NCBI GenBank assembly: GCA_900318765.1 | Contig: ONLX01000105.1 | Location: 1-57,416 of the forward strand | DNA from: an uncultured Eubacteriales bacterium | GTDB taxonomy: Bacteria; Bacillota; Clostridia; Christensenellales; CAG-138 | Direction of reading: 5' to 3' | Length of the DNA stretch: 57,416 nt | Shown here: positions 8,057-16,467 of the stretch, piece by piece | How positions within the stretch are numbered: the first letter of the stretch is position 1 | How the letters are laid out: every line of letters begins with the position of its first letter | Program-made: the position numbers and the translations under genes | The notes under the pieces: model-generated | Databases searched by the model: none | Told to the model about the DNA's origin: nothing | Seen by the model: only the letters and a program-made list of their open reading frames with translations

Positions 8057-8092
8057 CGTTCGGAAAGGGTGCTTTTTGCATCTTTTCCAACG
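8057..8092 (+). other. Intergenic stem-loop between the Asp23 gene and amaP
   Basis: GGAAAGGGTGC (8062-8072) pairs with GCATCTTTTCC (8078-8088) through 11 pairs including two G-U, with loop TTTTT. The stem is extended by CGTT (8057-8060) against AACG (8089-8092). There is no T-run after it, so it is not a normal terminator for the plus strand. It might set relative expression or stability of the two halves of the operon mRNA. Confidence 0.5.
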
Positions 8093-8131
8093 GAAGGACA
8101 AGCTGACAGCATTCCTGGGGGAGGGATTGCC

Positions 8132-8674
8132 GTGAATCTATTGAAAAAGATCGTTACGGTCGCGATGGCGATTCTCGCCGCTCTGATTGCTACCGTTTTC
8201 CTTGCTGTTGCGATCTGGGCAGCGTTTGATCAAAATGCGGGGAATGCACTTTCCTCTGCGTTGACCAATCCGGGATTGTTCTTTGCAATCAGTCTGCTTG
8301 CGATGCTTACGATCGGTCTTGCCTGCGTTGCGATTGTGCTCATGTGGAAGGAAACTATTCCGGAGAGTATCCTCCTGCATGCCGGAGCATCGGGAAGTGC
8401 GTTTTTGACGATTCCTGCTATGAACGCCATGGTTCAGCGCTATCTTAGGATGCAGGGAATCACAAGCAAAGTAAAGGCGAAAAAGACAAAAAACGGCGCA
8501 TCGGTTACCGTTCGCGTCAGCGCACAGCCAAACGAAACGATTCCTTCACTGGCGGAAAAACTGCAATCGGAGATTCAAACCTACCTGATTGCGTATACGG
8601 GTGTTCAGGTCGAGAAGGTTTCGGTGGTTGTGGATACTGCCGAGAAGAAACCCGCGAAGTCCCGCGTGGTATAA
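8132..8674 (+). CDS. amaP: Alkaline shock response membrane anchor protein AmaP-like
   Basis: 180 residues from a GTG start at 8132, chosen because of the purine-rich GGGGGAGGG at about 8117-8125. The alternative ATG at 8069 lies inside the intergenic hairpin. Two N-terminal membrane helices (about residues 6-27 and 45-69) are followed by a soluble domain with GITSKVKAKKTKNGASVTVRV, fitting the AmaP family that tethers Asp23 to the membrane. Adjacent Asp23 and DUF2273 genes support the role. Confidence 0.82.
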   Translation: MNLLKKIVTVAMAILAALIATVFLAVAIWAAFDQNAGNALSSALTNPGLFFAISLLAMLTIGLACVAIVLMWKETIPESILLHAGASGSAFLTIPAMNAMVQRYLRMQGITSKVKAKKTKNGASVTVRVSAQPNETIPSLAEKLQSEIQTYLIAYTGVQVEKVSVVVDTAEKKPAKSRVV

Positions 8675-8685
8675 GGAGAGCAGGC

Positions 8686-8898
8686 ATGCAGAATTTGAAA
8701 GACTTTTTGATTCGGAACAAATGGGCAATTTTCTTTGTGATCGCGGTTCTGATCCTTGTTGCCCTGTTTGTTTGGCTGCGCTGGTGGGCATTTTTGGTTC
8801 TGGGCGTTCTCGGACTTGCCGCATTCTTCGGTCATCTGATGGATCGCGGCGGAGTGAATGCGATAAAGAACTTTTTCGGAAAATTGTTTTCGAAATGA
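8686..8898 (+). CDS. Small DUF2273-type membrane protein (70 aa)
   Basis: 70 residues with two closely spaced hydrophobic segments (about 13-29 and 33-48), preceded by a charged start and ending in a basic amphipathic tail (NFFGKLFSK). Small proteins of this type are regularly encoded between amaP and nusB or Asp23 genes in Firmicutes, and the usual label is DUF2273. The function is not known. The start follows AAGGAGAG 12 bases after the amaP stop. Confidence 0.78.
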   Translation: MQNLKDFLIRNKWAIFFVIAVLILVALFVWLRWWAFLVLGVLGLAAFFGHLMDRGGVNAIKNFFGKLFSK

Positions 8899-8929
8899 TC
8901 ATGAGGAAGAGGTAAGGGTACAATCGATT

Positions 8930-9334
8930 ATGAATCGTACTTTGGCAAGAGAAATCACGATGAAACTTCTGTACGCCAACACCGTCGGGGGTGAGAACAC
9001 GGTTGCCGATGCGTTGGAGCAATCGGACGCCTGCGATCAGCTGGATGACGAGGGAAAAGCGTTTGCGGAAGAATTGTTCGAAGGCACAAGGACCCATTTG
9101 GAACGGATTGACGCGATGATCTCCGCCCACGCGACCGGATGGACGTTTGAGCGCATTGCGAAGGTTGATTTATCCATCCTGCGGCTTGCAACCTTTGAGC
9201 TGCTGTATCGTGACGATATCCCCGAAGGCGCATCGATCAACGAGGCTGTGGAGCTCGGAAAGCGGTTTGGCGGAGAGAAGTCCGCAAAGTTTATCAACGG
9301 CGTTCTCGGAGCCATCTCAAAGGCGAAGGATTGA
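8930..9334 (+). CDS. nusB: Transcription antitermination factor NusB
   Basis: 134 residues, all-helical. It starts with the typical RTLAREITMKLLYA, followed by an acidic region, then RIAKVDLSILRLATFELLYRDDIPEGASINEAVELGKRFGG and the ending KFINGVLGAI, the conserved NusB core. NusB with NusE binds boxA RNA and promotes antitermination and rRNA processing. Good length for the family. The following gene starts one base after its stop. Confidence 0.96.
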   Translation: MNRTLAREITMKLLYANTVGGENTVADALEQSDACDQLDDEGKAFAEELFEGTRTHLERIDAMISAHATGWTFERIAKVDLSILRLATFELLYRDDIPEGASINEAVELGKRFGGEKSAKFINGVLGAISKAKD

Positions 9335-9335
9335 A

Positions 9336-10286
9336 ATGAAACGGGATTGCTGCCTCGGAATCGACACCAGTTGTTATACAACTTCGGTGGCTTGCGTAGC
9401 GAATCAGGGCATCGTCTTTTCGGAAAGGACGATGCTTTCCGTTCGTTTTGGAGAACGCGGCCTCAGGCAATCCGAGGGGCTGTTTCAGCATACAAAACAG
9501 CTCGCTCCGTTAATCGAACATCTGTTTGATCGGGTCGATCGGAACCGTATTGCCGCAGTTGCGGTCAGCACAAAACCGATCGACAGCGAGGAAAGTTATA
9601 TGCCGGTCTTTCTGGCAGGCACAACGGTCGCAAGGAGCATTGCTGCTGCACTCGGCGTTCCGTTGATTGAAACGACGCATCAGACGGGTCATTTTCGCGC
9701 GGCAATGGTCGATCACGAATCGCTGATCGGAACCTCTTTTTATGGCTTTCACATCAGCGGCGGAACGACCGATCTGATTCGGATCGACAGCACCAAGAAC
9801 GGGCCCTACCGTATGGAACGGATCGGGACGTCAACAGATCTGCATGCAGGCCAGTTTGTTGATCGAATTGGTGTCGCGCTCGGACTGCCGTTTCCGGCAG
9901 GGAAGCATCTCGAGGCACTGGCTGCTTCGGCAACCAGGAAGGACGTCAAGATCGGATCTGCGGTGCAGGGACTCAACTGTTCGTTTTCCGGCGCGGAAGC
10001 TTGTGCGATGCGAATCCTGGGAAGCGTACAGAAGGAAGAATTGGCATATGGGATTTATGACTGCCTTGCCAGAACGTTTGCAAAGATGCTGCAACAAGCG
10101 ACCCTGCAGTACGGTAGCCGCCCCACATTGGTATGCGGCGGTGTCGCGTCGAGCAGTTTGCTGCGGTCACTGCTGCAGTCCCGGTATTCGGGAGAACTGC
10201 TGTTCGGAAGAGCGGAGCTTTCTGCGGACAATGCAGTTGGCGTAGCGTATTATGGATTGGATCGGAGCGCGGCATGGAATCTCTGA
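9336..10286 (+). CDS. TsaD/Kae1-like (M22 family) protein, probable TsaD paralogue
   Basis: 316 residues with the ASKHA-fold features of Kae1/TsaD: GIDTSCYTTSVA at residues 8-19, metal-ligand-like H115 and H119 in THQTGHF, SGGTTDL at 141-147, and CGGVASSSLL near 267. TsaD proper makes the t6A tRNA modification, has about 335 residues and reads HxExH and SGGHT. Here the motifs are altered (HQTGH, SGGTT), which suggests a paralogue with an unknown task. Related genes often sit beside nusB-xseA in Clostridia. The start at ATG 9336 immediately follows nusB. The last 13 bases overlap xseA. Confidence 0.8.
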   Translation: MKRDCCLGIDTSCYTTSVACVANQGIVFSERTMLSVRFGERGLRQSEGLFQHTKQLAPLIEHLFDRVDRNRIAAVAVSTKPIDSEESYMPVFLAGTTVARSIAAALGVPLIETTHQTGHFRAAMVDHESLIGTSFYGFHISGGTTDLIRIDSTKNGPYRMERIGTSTDLHAGQFVDRIGVALGLPFPAGKHLEALAASATRKDVKIGSAVQGLNCSFSGAEACAMRILGSVQKEELAYGIYDCLARTFAKMLQQATLQYGSRPTLVCGGVASSSLLRSLLQSRYSGELLFGRAELSADNAVGVAYYGLDRSAAWNL

Positions 10287-11485
10287 AACCGGTTTTTTCC
10301 GTCCATGAATTGAATGAATATGTGGACCTTTTGCTCGGACACGATCCGAACCTGAATCGGCTTACGGTGGAAGGAGAGTTGTCCGGATGCAAACGGCATC
10401 CGAACGGACATCTGTACTTCACGTTGAAGGATGAGCAGGCATCCGTCTCCTGCGTGATGTGGCGTCAGTATACGGCGGGGCTGCGCTTTCTGCCAAAGGA
10501 CGGAATGCGCGTCCGGCTGATCGGTTCCGCTTCGCTTTATACGAGGGACGGCCGGTTTCAACTGTATGCGACTGCGCTGCAAAAGCAGGGCGAGGGCGAT
10601 CTCTATGCTGCGTTCTGCCGGTACCGAGAGGAACTGCGAGAGAAGGGATGGTTTGATGAAACGCTAAAAAAGCCGATCCCGAAGCTTCCGGTGTGCGTAG
10701 GTGTTGTAACGAGCAGCTCCGGCGCAGCACTGCAGGATATTCGAACCGTCATCGGTCGAAGATTTCCGACCATGCCGATCCGGCTGTATCCGGCAGCGGT
10801 GCAAGGCGAGAATGCAGCCGATGAGATTGCGGATGCGATTCGAAAAGCGGACGCGGAACAGGTGGCCGAGGTCTTGATTGTCGGGCGAGGCGGAGGCAGC
10901 ATGGAAGACCTTTGGGCGTTTAACGAAGAAACGGTTGCCGAAGCCATTCACGATTGCTCGATTCCCGTGATTTCGGCGGTTGGACATGAAACGGATTTCT
11001 CGATCAGCGATTTTGTGGCAGACCTACGCGCGCCGACGCCTTCCGCTGCGGCGGAACTCGCCGTTCCCGAATGGGATGGCTTGACCGCTCGGTTGGAGGA
11101 GCTTGGCGTCCGATTCCGGAATGCCTTGTCAAACGGCGTTGCAAGCAAACGCCAACGGCTGAATCTGATCTGGAGCGACGGGATCTCATCTCGGATGGAA
11201 CTGCGCATCGGGAAAGCACGTCAATCGATTGAGGAAGACGGACAAGTCTTGGAGCGCGTTGCGGCCAATCGGCTGAATCAGACACGCATGGAACTGAAAA
11301 CGCTGGCGGATCAGATGAATGCGTATCATCCGCAAAAAACGCTTGCGCGGGGATTTGCGCTGGTATACGATGCGAATCATCGGCTGATCAAGCAATCCGA
11401 GTCGGTCGCACTCGGGGACTCTCTTTCGATTCATTTGGCAAGCGGGACTCTGAACACCGTGGTGACGGGAAAGGAACAACCATGA
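10274..11485 (+). CDS. xseA: Exodeoxyribonuclease VII large subunit
   Basis: 403 residues, the family norm. The N-terminal OB-fold (FSVHELNEYVDLLLGHDPNLNRLTVEGELSG) is followed by the catalytic region with GVVTSSSGAALQDI, LIVGRGGGSMEDLWAFN and SAVGHETDFSISDFVADLRAPTPSAAA. A coiled-coil region is next, and the C-terminus has NTVVTG. The complex degrades single-stranded DNA to short oligonucleotides. The start at ATG 10274 follows GGAG. It overlaps the TsaD-like gene by 13 bases and xseB by four. Confidence 0.97.
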   Translation: MESLKPVFSVHELNEYVDLLLGHDPNLNRLTVEGELSGCKRHPNGHLYFTLKDEQASVSCVMWRQYTAGLRFLPKDGMRVRLIGSASLYTRDGRFQLYATALQKQGEGDLYAAFCRYREELREKGWFDETLKKPIPKLPVCVGVVTSSSGAALQDIRTVIGRRFPTMPIRLYPAAVQGENAADEIADAIRKADAEQVAEVLIVGRGGGSMEDLWAFNEETVAEAIHDCSIPVISAVGHETDFSISDFVADLRAPTPSAAAELAVPEWDGLTARLEELGVRFRNALSNGVASKRQRLNLIWSDGISSRMELRIGKARQSIEEDGQVLERVAANRLNQTRMELKTLADQMNAYHPQKTLARGFALVYDANHRLIKQSESVALGDSLSIHLASGTLNTVVTGKEQP

Positions 11486-11679
11486 AGAATGAACAATCTT
11501 TTGAACAGAAGCAGGAAGCTTTGGAGGCGATCGTTCGTCAATTGGAAGACGGAAATGTTCCTCTTGAAGAGATGGTTGCTCTGTATGAAAAGGGAGATGC
11601 ACTCTATCGGGACTGTCTTGCAGCGCTCGACCAGTATGAGAAGCGTGTTCTTGCCTTGACGGAGGAGACGAAACAATGA
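11482..11679 (+). CDS. xseB: Exodeoxyribonuclease VII small subunit
   Basis: 65 residues with the conserved pattern FEQKQEALEAIVRQLEDGNVPLEE then LYEKGDALYRDC, a helical hairpin that wraps the large subunit. Both ends overlap neighbours by four bases (xseA before, ispA after), so xseA, xseB and ispA should be translated in a coupled series. Confidence 0.96.
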   Translation: MKNEQSFEQKQEALEAIVRQLEDGNVPLEEMVALYEKGDALYRDCLAALDQYEKRVLALTEETKQ

Positions 11680-12479
11680 TGGAGGAATACCGCAAGCGGG
11701 TCGAAACCGCGCTCGCTTCTTATGCGGATTCTGCTTCAGCTGCCCCGATCCTGAAAGAGAGCATGCGCTATGGACTTCTGAACGGCGGCAAGCGGATCCG
11801 GCCGTGCCTTCTGCTTTGCTGCGCGCAAATGCTCGGCGGAACGGTGAATGAAGCTTTGCCGTTTGCGTGCGCTCTGGAGATGATCCACTCCTATTCGCTG
11901 ATTCATGATGACCTCCCGGCAATGGATAATGATGACATGCGGCGCGGTCAACCGAGTACGCATAAGGCGTTCGGTGAGGCGAACGGGATTCTTGCGGGCG
12001 ATGGTTTGTTGACATATGCCGCACTTCTGCTTGCTTTACAGCCACGGTATGACGCTGCAAAGCAAATGATTCTTTCCTGCGCGTTGGATATGGTGAGCGG
12101 TCAGTCTTACGATCTGAACGATTCGGAGCGCTCGGAGTCCATGCTGAATCTTCTGCATCGGAAGAAGACGGGCGCGTTGTTTTGCGCGGCACTGTCTGCC
12201 GGTGCGGTGATCGCCGGGAGAGAGGATCTGGTCGAATCGTTTTCCGATCTCGGATATACGATCGGCCTGCTCTTTCAGATCACAGATGATCTGCTCGATT
12301 CCGAAAAGGATCTGGCGGAGCAAAAGTTGACCTATGTGACGTATTACGGTCGCGAGAGGAGCCTTGCCTTTGCTAAGGAAGCGGAAGCAAAAGCACTTTC
12401 GATCCTTGCGCCGTATCAGAACGAAGCAGCAGACACGCTGCGTGCAGTGATCGCTGCATTGACCAATCGAACGGAGTAA
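11676..12479 (+). CDS. ispA: Polyprenyl (farnesyl/geranylgeranyl-type) diphosphate synthase
   Basis: 267 residues, slightly shorter than the usual 290. The first Asp-rich motif HDDLPAMDNDDMRRG is at residues 77-91 and the second, DDLLD, at 204-208. NGGKRIRP (37-43) binds the substrate diphosphate. The small residues before the first motif suggest a short-chain (C15-C20) product. It elongates allylic diphosphates with IPP for undecaprenyl, quinone or other isoprenoids. The neighbour dxs supplies the MEP pathway, giving a coherent isoprenoid pair. An ATGATG start overlaps the xseB stop. Confidence 0.92.
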   Translation: MMEEYRKRVETALASYADSASAAPILKESMRYGLLNGGKRIRPCLLLCCAQMLGGTVNEALPFACALEMIHSYSLIHDDLPAMDNDDMRRGQPSTHKAFGEANGILAGDGLLTYAALLLALQPRYDAAKQMILSCALDMVSGQSYDLNDSERSESMLNLLHRKKTGALFCAALSAGAVIAGREDLVESFSDLGYTIGLLFQITDDLLDSEKDLAEQKLTYVTYYGRERSLAFAKEAEAKALSILAPYQNEAADTLRAVIAALTNRTE

Positions 12480-12480
12480 T

Positions 12481-14307
12481 ATGACGGAGTCGTTGCTGAA
12501 CACCATCAACAGCATAGAGGACCTGAAACGGATTCCACCCGAGGATCTGCCGACGCTTTGTGAGGAGATTCGCGCCTATATGGTCGAAACGGTCTCTCAA
12601 ACCGGCGGCCATTTGGCATCCAGTCTCGGTGCGGTTGAACTGATTGTTGCGCTCCATTACGTTTTTGACAGTCCAAAGGATAAAATCGTATTTGACGTCG
12701 GCCATCAGGCCTATGCGCATAAGATCCTGACCGGACGAAAAGAGTCGTTTCGCTCTCTACGCAAGGAGGGCGGGATTTCCGGCTTCCCGAAACGGGAGGA
12801 GAGCGAGCACGATGCGTTCAACACCGGTCACGCGAGCACTGCAATCTCCGCCGCGCTTGGTTTCGCGCGCGCGATGCGGCTGAAGGGCGAGGACGGTACG
12901 GCGGTTGCGCTTGTAGGGGACGGCGCGCTCACGGGCGGACTTTCCTACGAAGCAATGGATGATGCCGGGAGCGAGAAGATCCCGTTGGTCATCGTTTTAA
13001 ACGATAACGAAATGTCCATCTCCAAAAACGTCGGAGGCATTTCGGTCAACTTCGCAAAGATGCGGACAGGGAAACTCTACAACCGCTTCAAACGCGGACT
13101 TGTTCGGGTCTTGGATGTCAGCCGCGCGGGCAAGTGGCTCGGAAGGCATATGGAACGGTTTAAGAACCGCATGAAGCGTTTCCTTCTTCCGAATCTTCCG
13201 TTTGAAATGCTCGGCTTTACGTACATCGGTCCGGTTGACGGTCATGATGTCAGAAAGCTGATCTACTATATGGAGCGCGTAAAGGATCTCGGTCGCCCCG
13301 TGATCCTGCATACGCTGACGCAAAAGGGAAAAGGGTATTCGTTTGCGATGGAGAATCCGGAGCGCTTTCATGGGATCGCGCCGTTCTCAATCGAGACAGG
13401 GGAGGTCCAGTCGGCTAAGAACTGTACTTGTTCAGAGGTGTTCGGAGCCCACCTTTGCGAACTGGCAAAAGCCGATTCCCGCATCGTCGCGCTGACCGCC
13501 GCGATGCCGAGCGGAACAGGGCTGTCGCAGTTTGCAGAGCAATTCCCGAATCGGTTCTTTGATGTCGGCATTGCCGAGGAGCATGCAGTCACGATGGCTG
13601 CAGCATTAGCCGCGGAGGGGATGCGCCCGGTCGTTGCTGTTTATTCCTCGTTTTTGCAGCGCGGATATGATGAGCTGCTGCACGATGTATGCTTACAGAA
13701 TCTCCCGGTCGTGATCGGACTGGATCGAGCGGGTCTTGTCGGTGAGGACGGAGAAACGCATCAGGGCATTTATGATCCCGGGTACCTTTTGACCATGCCG
13801 AATATTGCGGTATATTCGCCTGCGTCGTATGCAGAGCTTCGGGCGATGCTTTCCATGGCGCTGACCAGAAGGGAACCCGCCGTGATCCGGTATCCGCGCG
13901 GCAGCTTGCCGGATCAACCGCTTTCCACCCCGGTTGCTTTCGGAAAGTGGGAATGGATTCTTCCGTATCGGGAAATTGTCATTCTGGCGACCGGATCGCT
14001 GCTTTCCCTTGCGGAAGAGATTGCTGCGTCGCATGCGGTCGGTTTGGTCCACATGCGATTCTTCCGACCGATGGACGAGGAAGTCCTCGATCTTTTCCAA
14101 CGCAATCATACGAAGTTGTTGATTTTGGAAGAGAGCATTGCTGCGCTTGCCCCGCAGATTGCGCTGCGGTGCCAGGGATGCCCGATCCGTTCCATCGCTG
14201 TGGAGAATCGACCGGTCGCGCAGGGAACGGTTGAACAGCAAAGAATCAGATTCGGTTTGAATAGAGAGGGCATTGAAACGGCCCTGTCGGAATTGGAGTT
14301 GTTGTGA
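12481..14307 (+). CDS. dxs: 1-deoxy-D-xylulose-5-phosphate synthase
   Basis: 608 residues. It condenses pyruvate and glyceraldehyde-3-phosphate, with thiamine diphosphate, in the first step of the MEP isoprenoid pathway. Visible features are DVGHQAYAHKILTGR, FNTGHASTAISAALGFA, the ThDP motif VGDGALTGG with downstream NDNEMSISKNVG, and the central FFDVGIAEEHAVTMAAALA with catalytic glutamate. Near the C-terminus is DRAGLVGEDGETHQG. It starts one base after ispA and its stop overlaps tlyA as GTGA. Confidence 0.97.
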   Translation: MTESLLNTINSIEDLKRIPPEDLPTLCEEIRAYMVETVSQTGGHLASSLGAVELIVALHYVFDSPKDKIVFDVGHQAYAHKILTGRKESFRSLRKEGGISGFPKREESEHDAFNTGHASTAISAALGFARAMRLKGEDGTAVALVGDGALTGGLSYEAMDDAGSEKIPLVIVLNDNEMSISKNVGGISVNFAKMRTGKLYNRFKRGLVRVLDVSRAGKWLGRHMERFKNRMKRFLLPNLPFEMLGFTYIGPVDGHDVRKLIYYMERVKDLGRPVILHTLTQKGKGYSFAMENPERFHGIAPFSIETGEVQSAKNCTCSEVFGAHLCELAKADSRIVALTAAMPSGTGLSQFAEQFPNRFFDVGIAEEHAVTMAAALAAEGMRPVVAVYSSFLQRGYDELLHDVCLQNLPVVIGLDRAGLVGEDGETHQGIYDPGYLLTMPNIAVYSPASYAELRAMLSMALTRREPAVIRYPRGSLPDQPLSTPVAFGKWEWILPYREIVILATGSLLSLAEEIAASHAVGLVHMRFFRPMDEEVLDLFQRNHTKLLILEESIAALAPQIALRCQGCPIRSIAVENRPVAQGTVEQQRIRFGLNREGIETALSELELL

Positions 14308-15125
14308 GCAAAGTACGCTTGGATATGGAGATGGTCCGGCGGGGTATCGCACCGAGCAGGGAGCGTGCCCGCGCGCAGATCATGGCGGGGGAGGTTCGGG
14401 TAAACGGGGTTCCCGCACAAAAAGCAGGACAGGAAATCTCCGAGACGGCGGAAATTGTTCTCGTCGGGAATGCGATTCCGTTCGTGAGCCGCGGCGGGTT
14501 GAAGCTTGACAAGTCTTTGAATGTGTTTCCGATCACGTTAACCGATCGCGTCTGCGCGGATATCGGCGCTTCCACGGGCGGCTTTACGGATGTCATGTTG
14601 AAACACGGCGCAGCGCAGGTTTATGCGATCGATGTCGGATACGGACAGCTGGATTGGTCGCTTCGGAATGACCCGCGGGTTGTTGTCATGGAACGTACGA
14701 ATGCACGCAACATGGAGCCCTCCTGGTTCCCGACACCGATCACCTTCGCGTCCATCGATGTATCCTTTATCTCACTCCGGCTGATTCTGCCGCCCCTCTT
14801 TTCCTGCCTTGCCGAAGATGGCGAAGTTGTCGCCTTGATCAAACCGCAGTTCGAAGCGGGACGCAGCGAGGTCGGTAAGAACGGCGTCGTTCGGGAGGAG
14901 AGCATTCATGCGCGCGTTTGCCGAGAGATTATGATGTTTGCGGATGGGATCGGCTTTTCCGTGGAAGGATTATCCTATTCACCGATCACCGGCCCGAAAG
15001 GGAATATTGAGTTCCTGTTATACATGAAAAAATGCAGTCCCAAAAAAGTCTCACAGGAGTCGGATTTTGCGCAATTGGCGGAAGAAATTGCCAAAAATGC
15101 GCACTCGAATGGGGAACTTCGTTAA
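14304..15125 (+). CDS. tlyA: TlyA family rRNA 2'-O-methyltransferase / RNA-binding protein
   Basis: 273 residues from a GTG start overlapping the dxs stop. An N-terminal S4 RNA-binding domain (RLDMEMVRRGIAPSRERARAQIMAGEVRVNG) precedes an FtsJ-like methyltransferase domain with the SAM site ADIGASTGGFTDVMLKHGA at about residues 86-104 and LIKPQFEAGR. TlyA in mycobacteria methylates C1409 of 16S and C1920 of 23S rRNA. The Firmicutes member (YqxC) usually lies next to dxs and argR as here, and its exact substrate is less certain. Last gene of the operon. Confidence 0.92.
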   Translation: MSKVRLDMEMVRRGIAPSRERARAQIMAGEVRVNGVPAQKAGQEISETAEIVLVGNAIPFVSRGGLKLDKSLNVFPITLTDRVCADIGASTGGFTDVMLKHGAAQVYAIDVGYGQLDWSLRNDPRVVVMERTNARNMEPSWFPTPITFASIDVSFISLRLILPPLFSCLAEDGEVVALIKPQFEAGRSEVGKNGVVREESIHARVCREIMMFADGIGFSVEGLSYSPITGPKGNIEFLLYMKKCSPKKVSQESDFAQLAEEIAKNAHSNGELR

Positions 15126-15143
15126 AATTTGTTCATAAATTCC

Positions 15144-15172
15144 TTGCATAATTTCAAACCGAATTGTATAAT
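15144..15172 (+). promoter_or_regulatory. Sigma-A promoter of nadK-argR-recN
   Basis: TTGCAT at 15144-15149, 17 bases, perfect TATAAT at 15167-15172. The predicted start near 15179 leaves a leader of about 27 bases carrying GGGTGATG before the TTG start of nadK. Confidence 0.9.
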
Positions 15173-15205
15173 GATGAAGCAATATACAGAAACGGGTGAT
15201 GACCT

Positions 15206-15991
15206 TTGCGTCTTGGCTTGATTGCGAATCCGAAACGGCCTGAAACCATCGAGGCACGGGAGCGCGTCTTCAAAATCGCAGAACAGATGGGATTTCGCTG
15301 CTCGGCATCGGATGATACGGCGGAGATTCTTTCGGACGATCCGGATGTGCTTGTCGTGATCGGAGGAGACGGAAGTGTGATTCGCGCAGCACATATCGCC
15401 TGCCGAAAGAACATTCCTTTGCTCGGACTGCATTTCGGACGCGTTGGCTTCTTAACCGAGCTCAGCGAGGAGACTTTTCCGGATGCATTGATGCGGCTGA
15501 AGACAGGAGACTATCGGGAGACTGTGCGCACCATGCTGGATGTGCGCGTGAACGACGGAGAAGCACGCCAATGTCTGAACGATGTTTTGGTGTACAAGCA
15601 TTCGTTTTCGGGCGTGACACAAATGGACCTTTCCGTCGATCGGAATGCGATCGGAACGCTGTTCGGAGACGGAGTTGTGATTGCAACACCGACCGGAGCA
15701 ACCGGTTATTCGCTTTCTGCAGGAGGCCCGATTGTGGCGGATGGTCTGGAAGCCATGCTGCTCACACCGATCTGTCCGCATACCTTGCATATGCGTCCGG
15801 TTGTTGCATCCATGGATTCAACGATTAAAGTCACCGTTTCGGATAATTGCTTTGTCGCAGCAGACGGGGATATGATTGCAAAACTGAATCGAGGAGATGT
15901 GCTTCTCGTTTCCCGTTCCGATTCCGTAACGCGGATTCTGACATTTACGGAGCGCAATCCGTTTCGCCTGTTGGCAGAAAAATTGAGCTGA
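15206..15991 (+). CDS. nadK: NAD kinase
   Basis: 261 residues from a TTG start at 15206, supported by the N-terminus MRLGLIANPKRP and a GGGTGATG site upstream. The motif VIGGDGSVIRA (GGDG at 53-56) binds ATP/NAD. LNDVLVYKHSFSG and ATPTGATGYSLSAGGPIV are the other conserved NAD-kinase segments. It phosphorylates NAD to NADP in the cytoplasm. First of an operon with argR and recN, an order widely conserved in Firmicutes. Confidence 0.95.
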   Translation: MRLGLIANPKRPETIEARERVFKIAEQMGFRCSASDDTAEILSDDPDVLVVIGGDGSVIRAAHIACRKNIPLLGLHFGRVGFLTELSEETFPDALMRLKTGDYRETVRTMLDVRVNDGEARQCLNDVLVYKHSFSGVTQMDLSVDRNAIGTLFGDGVVIATPTGATGYSLSAGGPIVADGLEAMLLTPICPHTLHMRPVVASMDSTIKVTVSDNCFVAADGDMIAKLNRGDVLLVSRSDSVTRILTFTERNPFRLLAEKLS

Positions 15992-16005
15992 TTACTGAGG
16001 GTACT

Positions 16006-16455
16006 ATGAAGAGTAAACGGCATTCCATGATATTGAAGCTGATCGCTTCTGAGAATATTGAAACACAAGAGGAGCTTGCAAAGCTCCTGTCTGCGCACGG
16101 GTTTGAAGTTACGCAGGCAACGGTCTCGCGCGATATCAAAGAGCTTCGCCTGATCAAGGTGCAGACCGGCGAAGGGCGCTATAAATATGCAACCGTTGAA
16201 CGCGCGGAATCCGACATGCAGGATCGGTTTATCAGCCTGTTCAGTAATTGCGTCATTTCGATCTCATCTGCAGGAAATATCATTGTGATTAAGACGATGG
16301 CGGGAAGCGCGTCGGTTGCTGCAGAAGCGATCGATTCGATGAAATGGAGTGAAATTGCCGGATCGATCGCCGGGGATAATACCATTTTTGTAGCGATCAA
16401 GGACGGCAGAAGCATTTCGGAAGTCATAAAAAAGTTTCAGAAGATGGTGCAGTAA
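16006..16455 (+). CDS. argR: Arginine repressor ArgR
   Basis: 149 residues, standard length. The N-terminal winged helix has TQEELAKLLSAHGFEVTQATVSRDIKELRLIKV, with the SR pair of the recognition helix. The C-terminal oligomerisation/arginine-binding domain ends in IAGDNTIFVAIKDG. It represses arginine synthesis or activates catabolism when arginine is bound. No arginine genes are in this window. ATG 16006 is preceded by GAGGG. An upstream in-frame extension overlaps nadK and is rejected. Confidence 0.96.
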   Translation: MKSKRHSMILKLIASENIETQEELAKLLSAHGFEVTQATVSRDIKELRLIKVQTGEGRYKYATVERAESDMQDRFISLFSNCVISISSAGNIIVIKTMAGSASVAAEAIDSMKWSEIAGSIAGDNTIFVAIKDGRSISEVIKKFQKMVQ

Positions 16456-16467
16456 CGGAGGACAACC

